DNA of 7,481 nt, from assembly GCA_900762005.1 (NCBI GenBank), contig CAAFEV010000319.1:1-7481 (forward strand), read 5' to 3'. The notes beneath the pieces were generated by a model. That model did no database searches and was not told the origin of the DNA. It was given only the letters and a program-made list of their open reading frames with translations. Shown here in pieces: positions 6,545 to 7,481 of the stretch. The stretch comes from an uncultured Oscillospiraceae bacterium. Its GTDB lineage: Bacteria; Bacillota; Clostridia; Oscillospirales; Oscillospiraceae. The first letter of the stretch is position 1. The number at the start of each line of letters is the position of its first letter. A program made the position numbers and the translations under genes.

Positions 6545-7481
6545 TTAGCCCAGCTTGAAGAAGGAGATTGCAAAGGAATAGGTTGCACTCGAAGCATTGG
6601 AATTTGCATAGGCGCGGAACCGCGGTGAGCCTTGATATTCTTGCAGCGCAACGCTGCGCGAGGCATCCACTGCGATTGTCCAAACAGAGCTTGCATAGGT
6701 AATTGTGAGGTCAACGCCGGTATCGTTGTAGGAGATAGCGGAGCTGCTTGTCCAGCTCAGATACTTGCCGTCGGCATTCTTCAGCTTAAAGGTTCCGTCA
6801 GCCGATCCCGCACAGACCTCCCAAATGGCATCTGCATTGGAAGAATCCGCTTTGTTGTCAGTGACAGTAATTTCTGCCGCAGAGTTGTCCTTCACAAAAG
6901 CGTAATACTTGCTGCTGTAGGATGCTGCAATAATGATTTTGTCGCCGGCCTTGATGGAATCCGTGAGCGTATAATCCGTTCCGCTGCCGCCGCCCATGTC
7001 TTCGCCGCAACGGTCGCACTTGTTGTCGACGTTCGCGTCAATATGGCCGAGGGCTGCAATTGCGGTGTTTGCAAGGGTGATTTCGGTGGCGGCTGCCGCA
7101 TCGGAAAAAATCTTGCCGCACTCGGCACAGGTCCAATAGGCAATGTTGCCGGCCGTGGTGCAGTCTGCTGCCTTTGCGGCGGTCGGAGTCAGCGTTGCAT
7201 GGGTGCAGGGAGGCGTTACCGTGCCGCCGAGGACATAAATCTGCATTGCATACAGAGGCTCGCTGTCTGCATAGTAAGTAAATGCGCTGAATTCGGTCTT
7301 GCTTGCATACCATTCAAGATATTCGCCTCTGACGGTGTTCTTGAAGTAGACGCAGTTTTCAGTTGTTGCGGGCAGAAGCTCCCAAGTAGCGTTCGCATCG
7401 TTGAGCGGAATGCTGTGGAAGGTGCCTGCGCCCATTGAAAGCTTGTTACCGCCGTTGCTGATTTCAAAGCCGCCTGTAACC
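6545..7481 (-). CDS. Second cysteine-repeat surface protein, C-terminal part (5' end outside window)
   Basis: The frame is open through the right edge; 311 C-terminal residues are visible, and the Met at 7435 is internal. In order: the end of a type-B beta domain (ATWEL, CVYFKN, GEYLEW, YAMQIYVLG), a full cysteine repeat (CTHATLTP through HIDANVDNKCDRCGED), a Gly-rich linker, and a type-A beta domain with IKAGDKIIIAA, WEVCAGSADG, NADGKYLSW and FRAYA, ending FFKLG. This mirrors the B-repeat-A order at the C-terminus of the SLH neighbour, so the two are tandem paralogues. No sortase motif, SLH domain or membrane helix is present in the visible part; a signal peptide and any anchor must lie upstream, outside the window. 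The function is unknown, most likely extracellular binding or structural. It ends at its own terminator, so it is not co-transcribed with the SLH gene. Confidence 0.9.
   Translation of the reverse strand, partial: VTGGFEISNGGNKLSMGAGTFHSIPLNDANATWELLPATTENCVYFKNTVRGEYLEWYASKTEFSAFTYYADSEPLYAMQIYVLGGTVTPPCTHATLTPTAAKAADCTTAGNIAYWTCAECGKIFSDAAAATEITLANTAIAALGHIDANVDNKCDRCGEDMGGGSGTDYTLTDSIKAGDKIIIAASYSSKYYAFVKDNSAAEITVTDNKADSSNADAIWEVCAGSADGTFKLKNADGKYLSWTSSSAISYNDTGVDLTITYASSVWTIAVDASRSVALQEYQGSPRFRAYANSNASSATYSFAISFFKLG
6995..7207 (-). repeat. Cysteine repeat of the second surface protein
   Basis: Residues 77-147 counted from Met 7435: CTH, AADCTTAGNIAYWTCAECG, FSDAAAATEITLA and HIDANVDNKCDRCG. 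It aligns without gaps to residues 309-379 of the SLH protein. The usual D-G step in the acidic motif is D-N here. Confidence 0.8.

Noticed and set aside
6303..6683. N-terminal extension of the SLH protein to an ATG at 6683
   Set aside because: It would read through the terminator (6458-6487), the promoter and the 3' end of the upstream gene, and would bury the signal peptide; the GGAGG site fixes the start at 6302.
3795..7207. CRISPR array suggested by regularly recurring short repeats
   Set aside because: The repeats are coding, in frame, diverged and unevenly spaced; they encode cysteine-repeat protein modules.

Overview
The window looks like chromosomal DNA from a gut-type Clostridia, Oscillospiraceae-like Firmicute. 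The basis is a canonical 877-residue pyruvate phosphate dikinase, strong GGAGG-type ribosome sites, sigma-A-type promoters, and two large surface proteins built from S-layer homology (SLH) domains and the cysteine repeats that recur in gut clostridial exoproteins. The lineage is an inference from protein style; no rRNA or tRNA gene is present to confirm it.

Layout from left to right. Bases 2-412 (+) hold the 3' end of an open frame that reads like the C-terminus of a large serine recombinase. It is more AT-rich than its neighbour and runs through a terminator hairpin into antisense ppdK sequence. Bases 337-2970 (-) are ppdK, with its own promoter (3055-3083), leader and terminator (256-293). 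Bases 3303-6302 (-) encode a 999-residue secreted protein: signal peptide, three SLH domains, then alternating cysteine-repeat blocks and beta-rich domains. It has its own promoter (6355-6382) and terminator (3235-3263). Bases 6545-7481 (-) are the C-terminal 311 residues of a second surface protein that shares the repeat and beta-domain families, closed by a strong terminator (6458-6487).

All three complete or well-supported genes are on the minus strand, but each looks like a separate transcription unit, because a terminator lies between each pair and a promoter precedes each complete gene. ppdK serves central metabolism (pyruvate/PEP interconversion, often PPi-linked glycolysis in anaerobes). 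The two surface genes are paralogues forming a small exoprotein cluster. No metabolic link between ppdK and the surface genes is visible.

I did not find a clearly new multi-gene system. The most interesting material is the modular surface-protein pair: a composite acidic, aspartate-rich (calcium-site-like) plus CxxC motif occurring four times, an undescribed-looking beta domain with a W-E-V-x-A-G-S-A-D-G signature occurring three times, and DNA-level repeats between the two genes that could recombine. The recombinase/ppdK junction is the other spot worth checking.
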